Made by a program: the position numbers and the translations under genes. 64,000 nt of DNA from the NCBI GenBank assembly GCA_947492175.1, contig CANLMQ010000008.1, positions 124,001 through 188,000 of the forward strand. Direction: 5' to 3'. Numbering within the stretch: position 1 is the first letter of the stretch; each line of letters begins with the position of its first letter. The notes below the pieces were generated by a model that was not told the origin of the DNA, did no database searches, and saw nothing but the letters and a program-made list of their open reading frames with translations. Shown here one piece after another: positions 54,983 through 63,597 of the stretch. The DNA is from an uncultured Draconibacterium sp. (GTDB lineage Bacteria; Bacteroidota; Bacteroidia; Bacteroidales; Prolixibacteraceae).

Positions 54983-55894
54983 TTACCCTCTTACAAAAAG
55001 TGCCTTAATTATATGTTGAGCCATTTTTGGATTTTCCTTTAATCTTCGGGTTGAATAGTTAAACCATTTTTTGCCATATGGAACATAAACACGCATTAAA
55101 TGTCCGTCGTCAACAATCATTTGGCGAAGTTCCGGCGTTACTCCGTAAAGCATCTGGAATTCGTACATGCTTTTCGGAATATTCATCTCCTTGATCATTT
55201 TTATCGATTCCTCAACGAGGTATTTGTCGTGTGTAGCAATACCGGCATACATTTTATTTTCAAACATGAATTTTAGGTTCGAGATAAAATGTTGGCGTAC
55301 TTCATCGTATTTTTTATAGGCAATATTTTCAGGCTCCACATAAATTCCTTTGCATAGTCTGAAATTTATCGGGTTTGCCTCGGTATTCATATCGTTTAAA
55401 GCTTCCAAATCACTTTGGGTACGTCGCAGGTAGGCTTGCAAAACCAAACCAACATGTTTCGGAAATTCAGCACGTAATTTTCGGAACATGTCAATTTCCA
55501 TATCAACACACTGCGAATCTTCCATATCAACCCGTACAAATGAATCCTTTTGGGCAGCCAGTTCTACAATTTCCCTTATATAGTTATAACAGATTTCTTT
55601 ATCAATTAAAAGCCCAAACATGGTAGGTTTTAACGAGAAATTCCCTTTTACACCTTCTTTCGTAAAACGGGTTATAATTTCCAGGTATTGGTTTTTATTT
55701 TCTTCAGCCTCGTCAAGCGTAGTTATAAACTCGCCCAGTAAATCAATTGTAACTTCAATACCTTTTTCATTCAACAATTTTGAAGCAAGTAATCCTTCTT
55801 CAATTGTTTCTCCGGCAATATACCGTTTTGAGAATACCCAAATTAATTTTTTGGGCATGAATGGTAATACATTTGCTATTAGCTTGTTTAACAT
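54983..55894 (-). CDS. Proline dehydrogenase family protein
   Basis: 303 residues from ATG 55894 (starts MLNKLIANVLPFMPKKLIW); the frame to 55957 adds 21 unlikely residues. FAD-dependent TIM-barrel monofunctional PRODH that oxidises proline to pyrroline-5-carboxylate. Signatures: FRLCKGIYVEP (usually KGAY), IATHDKYLVEES, MLYGVTPELRQ and the C-terminal YSTRRLKENP, which binds proline. No P5C dehydrogenase gene is adjacent. Confidence 0.92.
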   Translation of the reverse strand: MLNKLIANVLPFMPKKLIWVFSKRYIAGETIEEGLLASKLLNEKGIEVTIDLLGEFITTLDEAEENKNQYLEIITRFTKEGVKGNFSLKPTMFGLLIDKEICYNYIREIVELAAQKDSFVRVDMEDSQCVDMEIDMFRKLRAEFPKHVGLVLQAYLRRTQSDLEALNDMNTEANPINFRLCKGIYVEPENIAYKKYDEVRQHFISNLKFMFENKMYAGIATHDKYLVEESIKMIKEMNIPKSMYEFQMLYGVTPELRQMIVDDGHLMRVYVPYGKKWFNYSTRRLKENPKMAQHIIKALFVRG

Positions 55895-56048
55895 TTTAAT
55901 TTTTAGTGAGTGAATATTGTTCTGGTAAAAATAGTGGCAATCAATACCCAGTTGCAATGACGTTTATCAGCAAGCGAGTATGACTTTATGCATGTTTTTT
56001 TGTAAGTGTTTGATTTTTAGTGATAATAAAAAAGTATTAAAATCCACT

Positions 56049-56077
56049 TTTGCATTTCAACTAAAAAATTAACTTTG
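56049..56077 (+). promoter_or_regulatory. Promoter of OmpH-like gene (TTTG-N17-TAACTTTG)
   Basis: TTTG 56049-56052 and TAACTTTG 56070-56077; 17-nt spacing is slightly short. It gives a leader of ~85 nt. Confidence 0.5.
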
Positions 56078-56169
56078 TCGGGATTTAAATTATGAACAAA
56101 ATTTAGTTTCGATGAAAAATTGGGGTAATTGAATACCCGGTTTTCATTACTAACTGTTGAAGTAAAAAA

Positions 56170-56775
56170 ATGAAAGAGATGAAAGGAACATCGTTAATTG
56201 TTAGTGTAGTGCTTTTTGTAGCTGTTGCCGTTTTATATGTATTGCATTTTACCGGAAATGGTGAAAATTCTCGGGGAGAAAAGATTGAACCTGTAGCCGG
56301 TACCGGCGGGCTGAATATAGCCTACGTAAAAGCTGATTCTGTTATTATGAACTATAATCTGTCGCAGGATTTGCATGATGAATTTACCAAAAAACAAGAG
56401 GCTTACACAACTGAATATGGTGGAAAACGTCAGACTTTTGAAAAAGAGGCGGCTGCCTTCCAGGAAAAATTGCAACGTGGTGGATTTTTAACAGAGCAAC
56501 GTGCAGTTCAGGAGCGTGATCGTTTGCTGGGTAAAGAACAGGAAATTCAAAAGTTGGATCAGGAACTGTCGACAAAGCTGGCAGAAATTCAACAGGAAAA
56601 CAATAAAAAGATTTTGGATAATCTTATGAATTACCTGAATGAATTTAACGAGCAAGCCGGTTACGATTATATTCTGAACGGCTCGAATGTACTTATTGGC
56701 AACGAAGCTCATAATATTACTGCCAAAGTACTACAGGCGCTCAACGAAAAATATGAGGCCGAAAAAGCGCAATAA
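56170..56775 (+). CDS. OmpH/Skp-like periplasmic chaperone
   Basis: 201 residues with one hydrophobic N-terminal segment (~8-26) as anchor or signal peptide. The mature part begins NIAYVKADSVIMNYNLSQDL, the typical OmpH start, followed by a long coiled coil (~65-150, Lys/Glu/Gln-rich heptads such as QERDRLLGKEQEIQKLDQEL) and a C-terminal YDYILNGSNVLIGN strand. Skp-type chaperones hold outer-membrane proteins in transit to BAM. A second ATG three codons in is possible. Own promoter and terminator. Confidence 0.88.
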   Translation: MKEMKGTSLIVSVVLFVAVAVLYVLHFTGNGENSRGEKIEPVAGTGGLNIAYVKADSVIMNYNLSQDLHDEFTKKQEAYTTEYGGKRQTFEKEAAAFQEKLQRGGFLTEQRAVQERDRLLGKEQEIQKLDQELSTKLAEIQQENNKKILDNLMNYLNEFNEQAGYDYILNGSNVLIGNEAHNITAKVLQALNEKYEAEKAQ

Positions 56776-56799
56776 AATAATTTAATAGAATACACGAAG

Positions 56800-56826
56800 A
56801 ATCCGGGAGTTTCCCGGATTTTTTTT
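56800..56826 (+). terminator. Terminator after the OmpH-like gene
   Basis: AATCCGGGA / TCCCGGATT with a 3-nt loop, then eight T residues. The T run reaches base 56826, so a TTG start at 56825 for the next gene would overlap it, arguing for ATG 56852 instead. Confidence 0.92.
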
Positions 56827-56851
56827 GCCTTTTATTTTAGTTTTGTACCTG

Positions 56852-58054
56852 ATGTTTGCAAATAAGTACTTGTACAAAAACAACAATGAATCGTTGATTA
56901 ATGAGTCTCCCAAAGAGAGAACGGGTATAATTGTGATGATACCTTGCTTTCGGGAACCGGATATATTAAAAACTCTGGAATCGATAAATGCGTGTTATTT
57001 ACCGGACTCGAACGTGGAAGTGATAGTGCTAATCAATCATTCAGAACAGGCAGATGATACAATTAAAAACTTTAACCAAAGAACAAAAGCTGAACTCGAC
57101 AATTGGATTACTCAAAATACCTGCGACAGAATATGTTTTTATGCAGTAGGTCCGGTCGATTTAAAAAAGAAATGGGCAGGAGCAGGACTTGCCCGTAAAA
57201 AAGGGATGGATGAAGCGGTGAGGCGACTCAACCTTCTTGAAAAGCCTGATGGAATAATAGTTTCGCTTGATGCTGACACGCTGGTTGATAAAAACTACTT
57301 AATAGAAATTGAAAAGCACTTTCAGATAAATAAGAAAGATGTGGGAGCCACGCTGGCTTTCGAACATCAGAAAAACGAATTGGATGAAAGGCAGCTGGAA
57401 GGTATTGTCTTGTACGAAAAATACCTGGATTATTACAAACGTTCGCTTGATTTCGCTGGCTACCCGTATTCAATGTTTACCATTGGTTCTGCATTTGCCG
57501 TTAAAGCTTTGGCTTATGTAAAAAGGGGAGGAATGAACCGCAGACAGGCAGGTGAAGATTTTTATTTTTTGCAAAACCTGGTACAGATTGGTACTGTTGG
57601 CGAAATTAGTACTACTAAAGTTTATCCTTCGGCCCGATTATCTGATCGGGTGCCATTTGGTACCGGACCAATACTTCATAAGTGGATGAAAGGGGAGGAG
57701 GATCTTACCCAAAGCTATAACTTTCGGGCTTTTCTCGACTTAAAAAAATTCTTTGACACGATAGATCAGCTTTACAAAATTACCGAAACTCAGTTTCATC
57801 AGAACCTGGAGCAGTTGCCCATTTCTGTTTCCGACTTTATCAGAAAGGATAAGTTTTGGGATGAGCTTAACGATTTAAATAAAAACTGTTCAACTTTGCA
57901 AGCTTTTCAAAACCGGTTCTTTCAAAAGTTTAATGCTTTTAAGGTTCTGAAATACCTGAATTTTGCTCATGAAATTTATTTCAGTAAAGCAGATTTACCG
58001 GAACAAACAGAGCTGCTAAACCAAGAGATTTTATCCCAGGGCAACGTCAAGTAG
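56852..58054 (+). CDS. Family 2 glycosyltransferase
   Basis: 400 residues from ATG 56852. GT-A fold: TGIIVMIPCFREPDILKTLESI at the start of the nucleotide domain, the AGAGLARKKGMDEAV segment, and the metal-binding DxD in IIVSLDADTLVDKNY; later GEDFYFLQNLV is a likely catalytic-base region. No clear membrane helices, so soluble or peripheral, transferring a sugar to a cell-envelope glycan; specificity unknown. Its 3' end overlaps the ZIP gene on the other strand by 24 nt. Confidence 0.85.
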   Translation: MFANKYLYKNNNESLINESPKERTGIIVMIPCFREPDILKTLESINACYLPDSNVEVIVLINHSEQADDTIKNFNQRTKAELDNWITQNTCDRICFYAVGPVDLKKKWAGAGLARKKGMDEAVRRLNLLEKPDGIIVSLDADTLVDKNYLIEIEKHFQINKKDVGATLAFEHQKNELDERQLEGIVLYEKYLDYYKRSLDFAGYPYSMFTIGSAFAVKALAYVKRGGMNRRQAGEDFYFLQNLVQIGTVGEISTTKVYPSARLSDRVPFGTGPILHKWMKGEEDLTQSYNFRAFLDLKKFFDTIDQLYKITETQFHQNLEQLPISVSDFIRKDKFWDELNDLNKNCSTLQAFQNRFFQKFNAFKVLKYLNFAHEIYFSKADLPEQTELLNQEILSQGNVK

Positions 58055-58846
58055 CATCATGGTTGCAAAACCCAGCATGGCACCAATTGTCGAAAAATCG
58101 GTTTCATTACCGGTTTGCGATTCAGGAATTAATTCTTCTACTACCACAAAAATCATAGCTCCTGCAGCAAAAGCCAATGCATACGGAAGTATTGGTGTGA
58201 TTACCAAAACCAGATAGGCTCCAATTACAGCAGCAATTGGTTCAACTATTCCCGATAACTGCCCGTAATTAAATGCCTTTAACCGTGAAAAACCTTCCCG
58301 GCGTAAAGGAATTGAAACGGCTGCACCTTCCGGGAAATTTTGCAGGCCAATACCCATTGCAAGAACAACAGCACCTGCCAATGCGCCAACCTCTGGATTA
58401 CTGGCTAATGCCCCAAAAGCAACTCCTACAGCCAGACCCTCGGGAATATTATGAAGAGTAATGGCTAAAACCAGAAGCACACTACGTTTCCAGGTTGTTT
58501 TTATACCTTCTGCTTTGTCGATTTTTAATCCCATATGAAGGTGTGGCAGAATATTATCAATAAGCAACAGAAAAGCTCCTCCTGAAAGGAATCCAACCAC
58601 TGCCGGAATCCAGCCCGGTTCTCCACGCGCTTCAGTCATTTCAATAGCCGGTTTTAACAGCGACCAGAAGCTGGCAGCAATCATTACTCCGGCTGCAAAG
58701 CCAAGCATCGAATTAAGTACTTTCTGGTTGATCTTCTTAAAAAAGAACACCATAGAGGCACCTAAAGCAGTAATCGACCAAGTAAAGAGAGCTGCAAAAA
58801 GTGCAAGCAATACCGGATTATATTCCAATAACCAATCTAAATTCAT
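58031..58846 (-). CDS. ZIP family divalent metal transporter
   Basis: 271-residue inner-membrane transporter of the GufA branch, ~8 helices. Transport-site motifs are HNIPEGLAVGVAFG in helix 4 and the analogous QNFPEGAAVSIPLR in helix 5, with a short His-containing loop (LPHLHMGLK). Imports Zn2+ and perhaps Fe2+ or Mn2+. Tail-to-tail overlap of 24 nt with the GT2 gene; no terminator between them. Confidence 0.92.
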   Translation of the reverse strand: MNLDWLLEYNPVLLALFAALFTWSITALGASMVFFFKKINQKVLNSMLGFAAGVMIAASFWSLLKPAIEMTEARGEPGWIPAVVGFLSGGAFLLLIDNILPHLHMGLKIDKAEGIKTTWKRSVLLVLAITLHNIPEGLAVGVAFGALASNPEVGALAGAVVLAMGIGLQNFPEGAAVSIPLRREGFSRLKAFNYGQLSGIVEPIAAVIGAYLVLVITPILPYALAFAAGAMIFVVVEELIPESQTGNETDFSTIGAMLGFATMMLLDVALG

Positions 58847-58983
58847 AGGTATTTAATATTTCGAACAAATTTAACAAAAAGAAGATTAACTGAATATTAA
58901 TAGTTTAAAACCTTGTAATGCGCACAAAATAAGTTAATTGTAAGCCTTGTTTGTAAAATGGCAGAATTTATTGAATTATGAAT

Positions 58984-59013
58984 TTTGATTTTTTGCCAAA
59001 CTTAGTACATTTG
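58984..59013 (+). promoter_or_regulatory. Ferredoxin promoter (TTTG-N18-TACATTTG)
   Basis: TTTG 58984-58987 and TACATTTG 59006-59013 are an excellent match to the Bacteroidota consensus; predicted leader ~30 nt. Confidence 0.75.
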
Positions 59014-59050
59014 CTGAAACGTTAATGTTAAACTAAAAAAAATCATTGTT

Positions 59051-59221
59051 ATGGCATACAAAATTTCAGATGAATGTATAGCATGCGGAACTTGTATTGA
59101 TGAGTGTCCGGTTGACGCGATTGCGGAAGGTGATATCTACTCAATTGATCCTGAGCTTTGCACCGACTGTGGTTCATGCGCAGAAGTTTGTCCTGTTGAG
59201 GCAATCGCAATCGAGGAATAA
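59051..59221 (+). CDS. 2[4Fe-4S] ferredoxin, 56 aa
   Basis: Clostridial-type bacterial ferredoxin. ATG 59051 to TAA 59221 encodes 56 residues with two cluster motifs, CIACGTCIDECPVDAI and CTDCGSCAEVCPVEAI (CxxCxxCxxxCP twice), and an acidic overall composition. It is a low-potential electron carrier for pyruvate:ferredoxin oxidoreductase, hydrogenase, Rnf or similar; none of these is in the window. Monocistronic with its own promoter and terminator. Confidence 0.97.
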   Translation: MAYKISDECIACGTCIDECPVDAIAEGDIYSIDPELCTDCGSCAEVCPVEAIAIEE

Positions 59222-59242
59222 ACCGGTTGACATAAGAAATTC

Positions 59243-59271
59243 AAAAAGCCTGCTTAGAGCAGGCTTTTTTT
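59243..59271 (+). terminator. Terminator after the ferredoxin gene
   Basis: AAAAAGCCTGC / GCAGGCTTTTTTT stem with a 5-nt loop. Confidence 0.92.
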
Positions 59272-59433
59272 GTGCTATAAAGTTGCTTTATGGTTAAAAT
59301 GAAACACCGTTAAAATGCAAATAAATATCGCACAATCTAATCTGACAGACGAAATACATCTCAAATGTATTTTTCTGAATTTTTCCCGATCAGGAATTCT
59401 TTATGACGTTTTTAAAACCTTAGTAACTGGTTC

Positions 59434-61029
59434 TTAGAATCCATTCAGTTGCATTAAAACCGTTGGTAGCAGTAGCAAAAATCCGAGAACAATTAAAATC
59501 GCAATAAACGGAGCCACCCATTTAAACCATTTTTCGTAAGGAACTCTGGCAATTCCAAGTACACCAATAAGTACGCCTGAAGTAGGTGTAATCATATTTG
59601 TAAAACCATCGCCGAGCTGAAAGGCAATAACAGTTGCCTGCCGTGAAATACCGATAAGGTCAGAGAATTGCGACATCATGGGCATGGTTAAAGCCGCCTT
59701 ACCCGAACCACTGGGGATAAAAATATTCAGGAAAGTCTGGATGAGATACATAACGCTAATTGATCCTACCTTCCCTGTATCTTTCATGGCCCTGGAAACG
59801 CCGTGTAAAATGGTATCAATAATTTTCCCATCTTCCAGAATTACGATAATACCACCAGCCAGGCCTACAATCATGGCTGCCGAAAGAATATCTTTTGCTC
59901 CTTCAATAAACGATTTAGTAATTTCATTGGGTGTTTTGCCAACAGCAATTCCCGAGAAAATGCCAAGAGCCAGAAAAAGCGTTGCAATTTCCATTACATA
60001 CCAGCTGTAACCCATTACGCCAACTATAAGGAAAACAATGGAAAAAGTTAAAAGGCTAAGAATATAGTAGTGTACGGTTTTTCGCAGTGTAATAAACCCA
60101 AACAAAATAAAGGCGCCTGTACTTACCGGAACAGCCGGGAAACGAAGGGTATTGTTTCCAATCTTTAAGTCGGTAATAGGATAGAAAATGGAAAACAAAA
60201 TAAGAATTACCGAAAGAAAAAAAAATGAAATTAAGGCCATTCGCGGAACTGTAAAATCGAAATCTATATTGTTTTCTTCGTTACGTTTTCGCCAGTATTC
60301 ATCATCGTCGTACACCAATGATTTTTTAGGGTTTTTATGGATTTTCGATGCATAACGTAGAATAAAAGCAAAACCAACCACATTGATAACTACCCACATA
60401 AAAATACGGTATTCGATGCCAGAGAAAAGAGGGATATCTGATAAGCCCTGTGCAATACCTACCGTAAACGGATTAAGAAAAGCCCCGGCAAAACCCAGAG
60501 CAGCAGCCACGAAACATAGTGCTACACCAACAATCGAATCGTACCCCATCGATATGGCTAAAGGAACAAAAATTATGGTAAAGGCTATGGTCTCTTCACT
60601 CATGCCAAAAACGGCTCCAAACAAGCTGAAAATAAACATAATACCTGTTAGAATAATATTGTTCACTCCGATTTTACGAAGCAGTTTGGAACGTTCCCAT
60701 TTTTTCGCAAAATTCAGGAACGAGTATATACCGATGTCTATCGATTTACTTTCATTTAGAATCCAGAAAGCGCCGCCGATCATCAGGATAAAAGCAATAA
60801 TGTTTGCGGTGTTTACAAAACCATCGAAAAAGGATGAAAAAATCTGCCAGGTTTGCATCTGGCTGTCGATGTAATGAAACGATCCGGCATCGATTACATT
60901 GCGTTCAACACCGTTTACCACAACTGTTTCGCGTTCGTATTCGCCACCCGGAATAAACCAGGTTAATACAGCACAAAAAACAATCAGGAAAAAAATGATA
61001 ACGTAGGTATGCGGAACTTTTTTTAGCAT
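59434..61029 (-). CDS. YfcC-family (DcuC-like) carboxylate carrier
   Basis: 531-residue inner-membrane protein with about 12-13 helices, matching the C4-dicarboxylate anaerobic carrier/YfcC family: it opens VPHTYVIIFFLIVFCAVLTWFIPGG-like, has GMSEETIAFTIIFVP and the repeated ion-transporter hairpins ending FIPSGSGKAALTMPMMSQFSD and QLGDGFTNMITPTSGVLIG. Substrate could be a dicarboxylate, a basic amino acid, or acetate/short-chain acid; the sequence does not settle it. Monocistronic. Confidence 0.88.
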   Translation of the reverse strand: MLKKVPHTYVIIFFLIVFCAVLTWFIPGGEYERETVVVNGVERNVIDAGSFHYIDSQMQTWQIFSSFFDGFVNTANIIAFILMIGGAFWILNESKSIDIGIYSFLNFAKKWERSKLLRKIGVNNIILTGIMFIFSLFGAVFGMSEETIAFTIIFVPLAISMGYDSIVGVALCFVAAALGFAGAFLNPFTVGIAQGLSDIPLFSGIEYRIFMWVVINVVGFAFILRYASKIHKNPKKSLVYDDDEYWRKRNEENNIDFDFTVPRMALISFFFLSVILILFSIFYPITDLKIGNNTLRFPAVPVSTGAFILFGFITLRKTVHYYILSLLTFSIVFLIVGVMGYSWYVMEIATLFLALGIFSGIAVGKTPNEITKSFIEGAKDILSAAMIVGLAGGIIVILEDGKIIDTILHGVSRAMKDTGKVGSISVMYLIQTFLNIFIPSGSGKAALTMPMMSQFSDLIGISRQATVIAFQLGDGFTNMITPTSGVLIGVLGIARVPYEKWFKWVAPFIAILIVLGFLLLLPTVLMQLNGF

Positions 61030-61360
61030 GCTTTTTAATTTTGTGCGCGAAGGTAGTAAAAAGAGTAATAAGCTTCAAGCATCGAATGGTAGGCCATTGG
61101 TATTCAGTAATAGATTACGACTTCAGGCTTCTTGTTTTTTGTTTTTAATTGTTACATTTGTTCATATAGTCTTGGAGAAATTAGCGGGGGTAGCATTTTT
61201 TATTTAACAATTTTCTTGTTTTAATGTTAAGGTTAAAATATTTATTTAAAAGCAATGAAACAACCATGACAATAATTTGCCACAGACATGCATTATTTTC
61301 CCGAAGTATAGGGCATGGGTGTTTTATCTTATACCATTGATAACAAACAATTTTAATTAG
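61030..61360. other. Intergenic gap without gene
   Basis: 331 nt between divergent genes. No ORF or RNA gene seen; TACCATTG at 61332-61339 is a weak -7-like element before the His-rich protein gene. Confidence 0.4.
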
Positions 61361-61864
61361 ATGAAAAACAACTATTTTATTTTACTCATTTGTATTTTTT
61401 CGTTATTCTTTGTGCTAACCGGAAAGGCACAGGACAAGCATGATCACACACACGGGCATTCGCACGACAATCACAAAATAGAATTGGGGATTGCCAATTC
61501 AATGGTATATTTTGTAAACGAAAAAGAAGTTGGATACGGGTTACATGTACATTTGGTAAGAAAGATTTCCCAGTCAAAATTTGGAGTGGGACTGGCCTAC
61601 GAACGGATATTCGACGAGCACAAACACAATACCATTGGAATTGTGGGCAGCTATACGCCGGTTGATCGGTTACATTTTGCCGTTTCTCCGGGAATTTCAT
61701 TTGAAGGCGGCCATTCTTCGGAAAAAAGTTTTGCCACGCATTTTGAAACATCCTACGAATTCCAGGTAGGTGATTTCCATATTGGCCCTTTGGTTGAGGT
61801 AGCCTATGATTCGGAAGATGTTCATATTAGTCTGGGAATGCATATTGGTTTAGGATTCAACTAA
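61361..61864 (+). CDS. His-rich exported envelope protein, small beta-barrel-like
   Basis: 167 residues with signal peptide (1-23, ending GKAQ). The mature N-terminus is a His/Asp cluster, KHDHTHGHSHDNHK, a classic metal-binding stretch. The rest is beta-rich with alternating hydrophobic residues (ELGIANSMVYFV, GYGLHVHLV, FGVGLAYERIF, HISLGMHIGLGFN), ending in Phe-Asn, suggesting a small eight-stranded outer-membrane barrel or transporter accessory. Zinc or nickel handling is inferred from the His cluster only. Confidence 0.75.
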   Translation: MKNNYFILLICIFSLFFVLTGKAQDKHDHTHGHSHDNHKIELGIANSMVYFVNEKEVGYGLHVHLVRKISQSKFGVGLAYERIFDEHKHNTIGIVGSYTPVDRLHFAVSPGISFEGGHSSEKSFATHFETSYEFQVGDFHIGPLVEVAYDSEDVHISLGMHIGLGFN

Positions 61865-61892
61865 TAATTGTTGGTTGAAATTGTAGCAGATA

Positions 61893-61940
61893 GAGGGGAG
61901 ACATCTGTTCCGGTTTCGGGTTTTGTCTCCTCTCATTTTG
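61893..61940 (+). terminator. Terminator after the His-rich protein gene
   Basis: GAGGGGAGACA and TGTCTCCTCTC (one G-T pair) with a ~20-nt loop, followed by ATTTTG; T run is short. Confidence 0.55.
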
Positions 61941-62024
61941 AGAACTTCTTCAGGGCTGGTAAAGAATGACAGCACAGTGGTGTAATGAAGTTTGGTCAGC
62001 ATTTTCAGAATACAGAATTACAAT

Positions 62025-62060
62025 TAAAAAAACAGGGACATCATTCATGAAGTCCCTGCC
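62025..62060 (-). terminator. Terminator after the tandem solute-binding lipoprotein gene
   Basis: On the minus strand CAGGGACTTCAT ... ATGATGTCCCTG, then seven T residues. About 50 nt after the gene. Confidence 0.85.
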
Positions 62061-62109
62061 ATATAACAATTCCAAAGGATTGTTAAAACTTTTATAACAA
62101 CAGTTCAGA

Positions 62110-63597
62110 TTAAGGCATATCAAGGCCTTCGTACCATTTATTCCAGATGGTTTCAAATGTGCCGTCTGCTTTCATGGCGTCAAGGTTATTTTGCCATTGC
62201 TCTACTATTTCTTGCGATGTGTTCTGGCTAAAGGCAATATACCCCTTGCTTTCTGAAACTTCATATTGTTTGATTATTGAATTAGCAGAAGTCTCTGTAA
62301 CTTCACAAAGCCAGTCAATTCCTTCGTTAAACATAAACAGTGCTTCAACCTGGCCAGAGACAAGTTGATTAAAAGCTTCAACAGGAGAGAATGATGTTGC
62401 TACTATATTCTGAAACCCATTGGCAGTTAAATAATCATGCATATACCAGCCACTTGGTGTAGCTATACTTGCTAACGATTTTGCATCTTCCAGACTTGTA
62501 ATTTGAATACCGGATTCAGACATTGTATAAAAACAAGCTTTCATTGAAGATATTGGACCTACCCATTGAAATAAATCTTCACGTTCAGGTGTACGGGCTG
62601 TAGTAAATAAGGCACTGTTGGGTAGGTATTGAACTGCTTTGTAGGCATCGCCCCAACTTGTTAAATTAATATTGTTGACAAAACCATTTCTCGATTGGAT
62701 TTCATTAACAATATCAATTGAAGAACCTTTAAGCTCGTAATTGTAAATAGAACCTGTATAAAAGTTAAAAGGTGGTGCTTGCTCAGTAAAGATTTGTAAT
62801 TGACCCGGCAATTGTACCGGGCTTGCATTTGGAAGGTACTTTTTAAGTATTTCAAGAGGTTGTTGGGTTTTAACAATTGCATCAATACTTTTTTGGCATG
62901 CATCAACAATATGATCATCCACATCTTTCGAAAATGCAATGTAATAGTAAACATTCCGGTAGCTGTAACAAATATCAAATTCAGTTGGAACATTATATTC
63001 ACTATTCAGCCTGTAGCCAAATTGGCTGACATCGCTTGCCATTGCATCTACATCGTTATTCAACAGGGCAGTTATAGCTTCTTCGTAAGAATCGAAATAC
63101 ACAAGATTATTAAATCCCAGATCCTCAAGAGAGGTAGTTTCCAGCCAGTCTTTAACTACTGCTATAGACGATATTTCTTTTGCTTTTTGTAAGCCGATGG
63201 CAGTACCTATTCCTGTGGCAACTTTCGAGAAAATATAGTAACCGCCTTTACTTGTTGGGCCGGCCCATTTAAAAAGGTCTTTTCGCTCGGCTGAATAACC
63301 ACAGGTAAGAAGTGCACGGTCGGGACCGGCCAATGTATTATTGTAAGCCTCTGTCCACGACTCCTCCATAGTAAGTTCACGGTCAATACCGGCATTACCC
63401 ATGACAAGGTTGGCCATATCAGCATCAATACCGCTTATTTTGCCATCTAGGGTAAAATAATTGGGACTAAATTCAATCCCGGAAATAGTAATTGATTCCG
63501 GCTTCTCAACTGGGTCATCTGTACAACTATTCATAAAAATGATACATAATAAAAGTAGCGACATTAATCTTGTCGTAGATAATAATTTAAATTTCAT
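62110..63597 (-). CDS. Lipoprotein with two tandem extracellular solute-binding (SBP family 3-like) domains
   Basis: 495 residues: signal peptide with lipobox ending NSC (about residue 25), then two copies of a periplasmic binding-protein fold. The copies are about residues 33-270 and 271-495 and share recognisable segments, for example ERKDLFKWAGPTSK versus EREDLFQWVGPISS, and the opening LDGKISGIDADMANLV versus LKGSSIDIVNEI. Family-3 relatives bind amino acids or similar small molecules. There is no permease, ATPase or sensor kinase gene next to it; it may be a receptor or scavenging protein. Confidence 0.85.
   Translation of the reverse strand: MKFKLLSTTRLMSLLLLCIIFMNSCTDDPVEKPESITISGIEFSPNYFTLDGKISGIDADMANLVMGNAGIDRELTMEESWTEAYNNTLAGPDRALLTCGYSAERKDLFKWAGPTSKGGYYIFSKVATGIGTAIGLQKAKEISSIAVVKDWLETTSLEDLGFNNLVYFDSYEEAITALLNNDVDAMASDVSQFGYRLNSEYNVPTEFDICYSYRNVYYYIAFSKDVDDHIVDACQKSIDAIVKTQQPLEILKKYLPNASPVQLPGQLQIFTEQAPPFNFYTGSIYNYELKGSSIDIVNEIQSRNGFVNNINLTSWGDAYKAVQYLPNSALFTTARTPEREDLFQWVGPISSMKACFYTMSESGIQITSLEDAKSLASIATPSGWYMHDYLTANGFQNIVATSFSPVEAFNQLVSGQVEALFMFNEGIDWLCEVTETSANSIIKQYEVSESKGYIAFSQNTSQEIVEQWQNNLDAMKADGTFETIWNKWYEGLDMP

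Noticed and set aside
56825..56851. TTG start for the GT2 glycosyltransferase
   Set aside because: It lies within the T run of the preceding terminator; ATG 56852 is more plausible.
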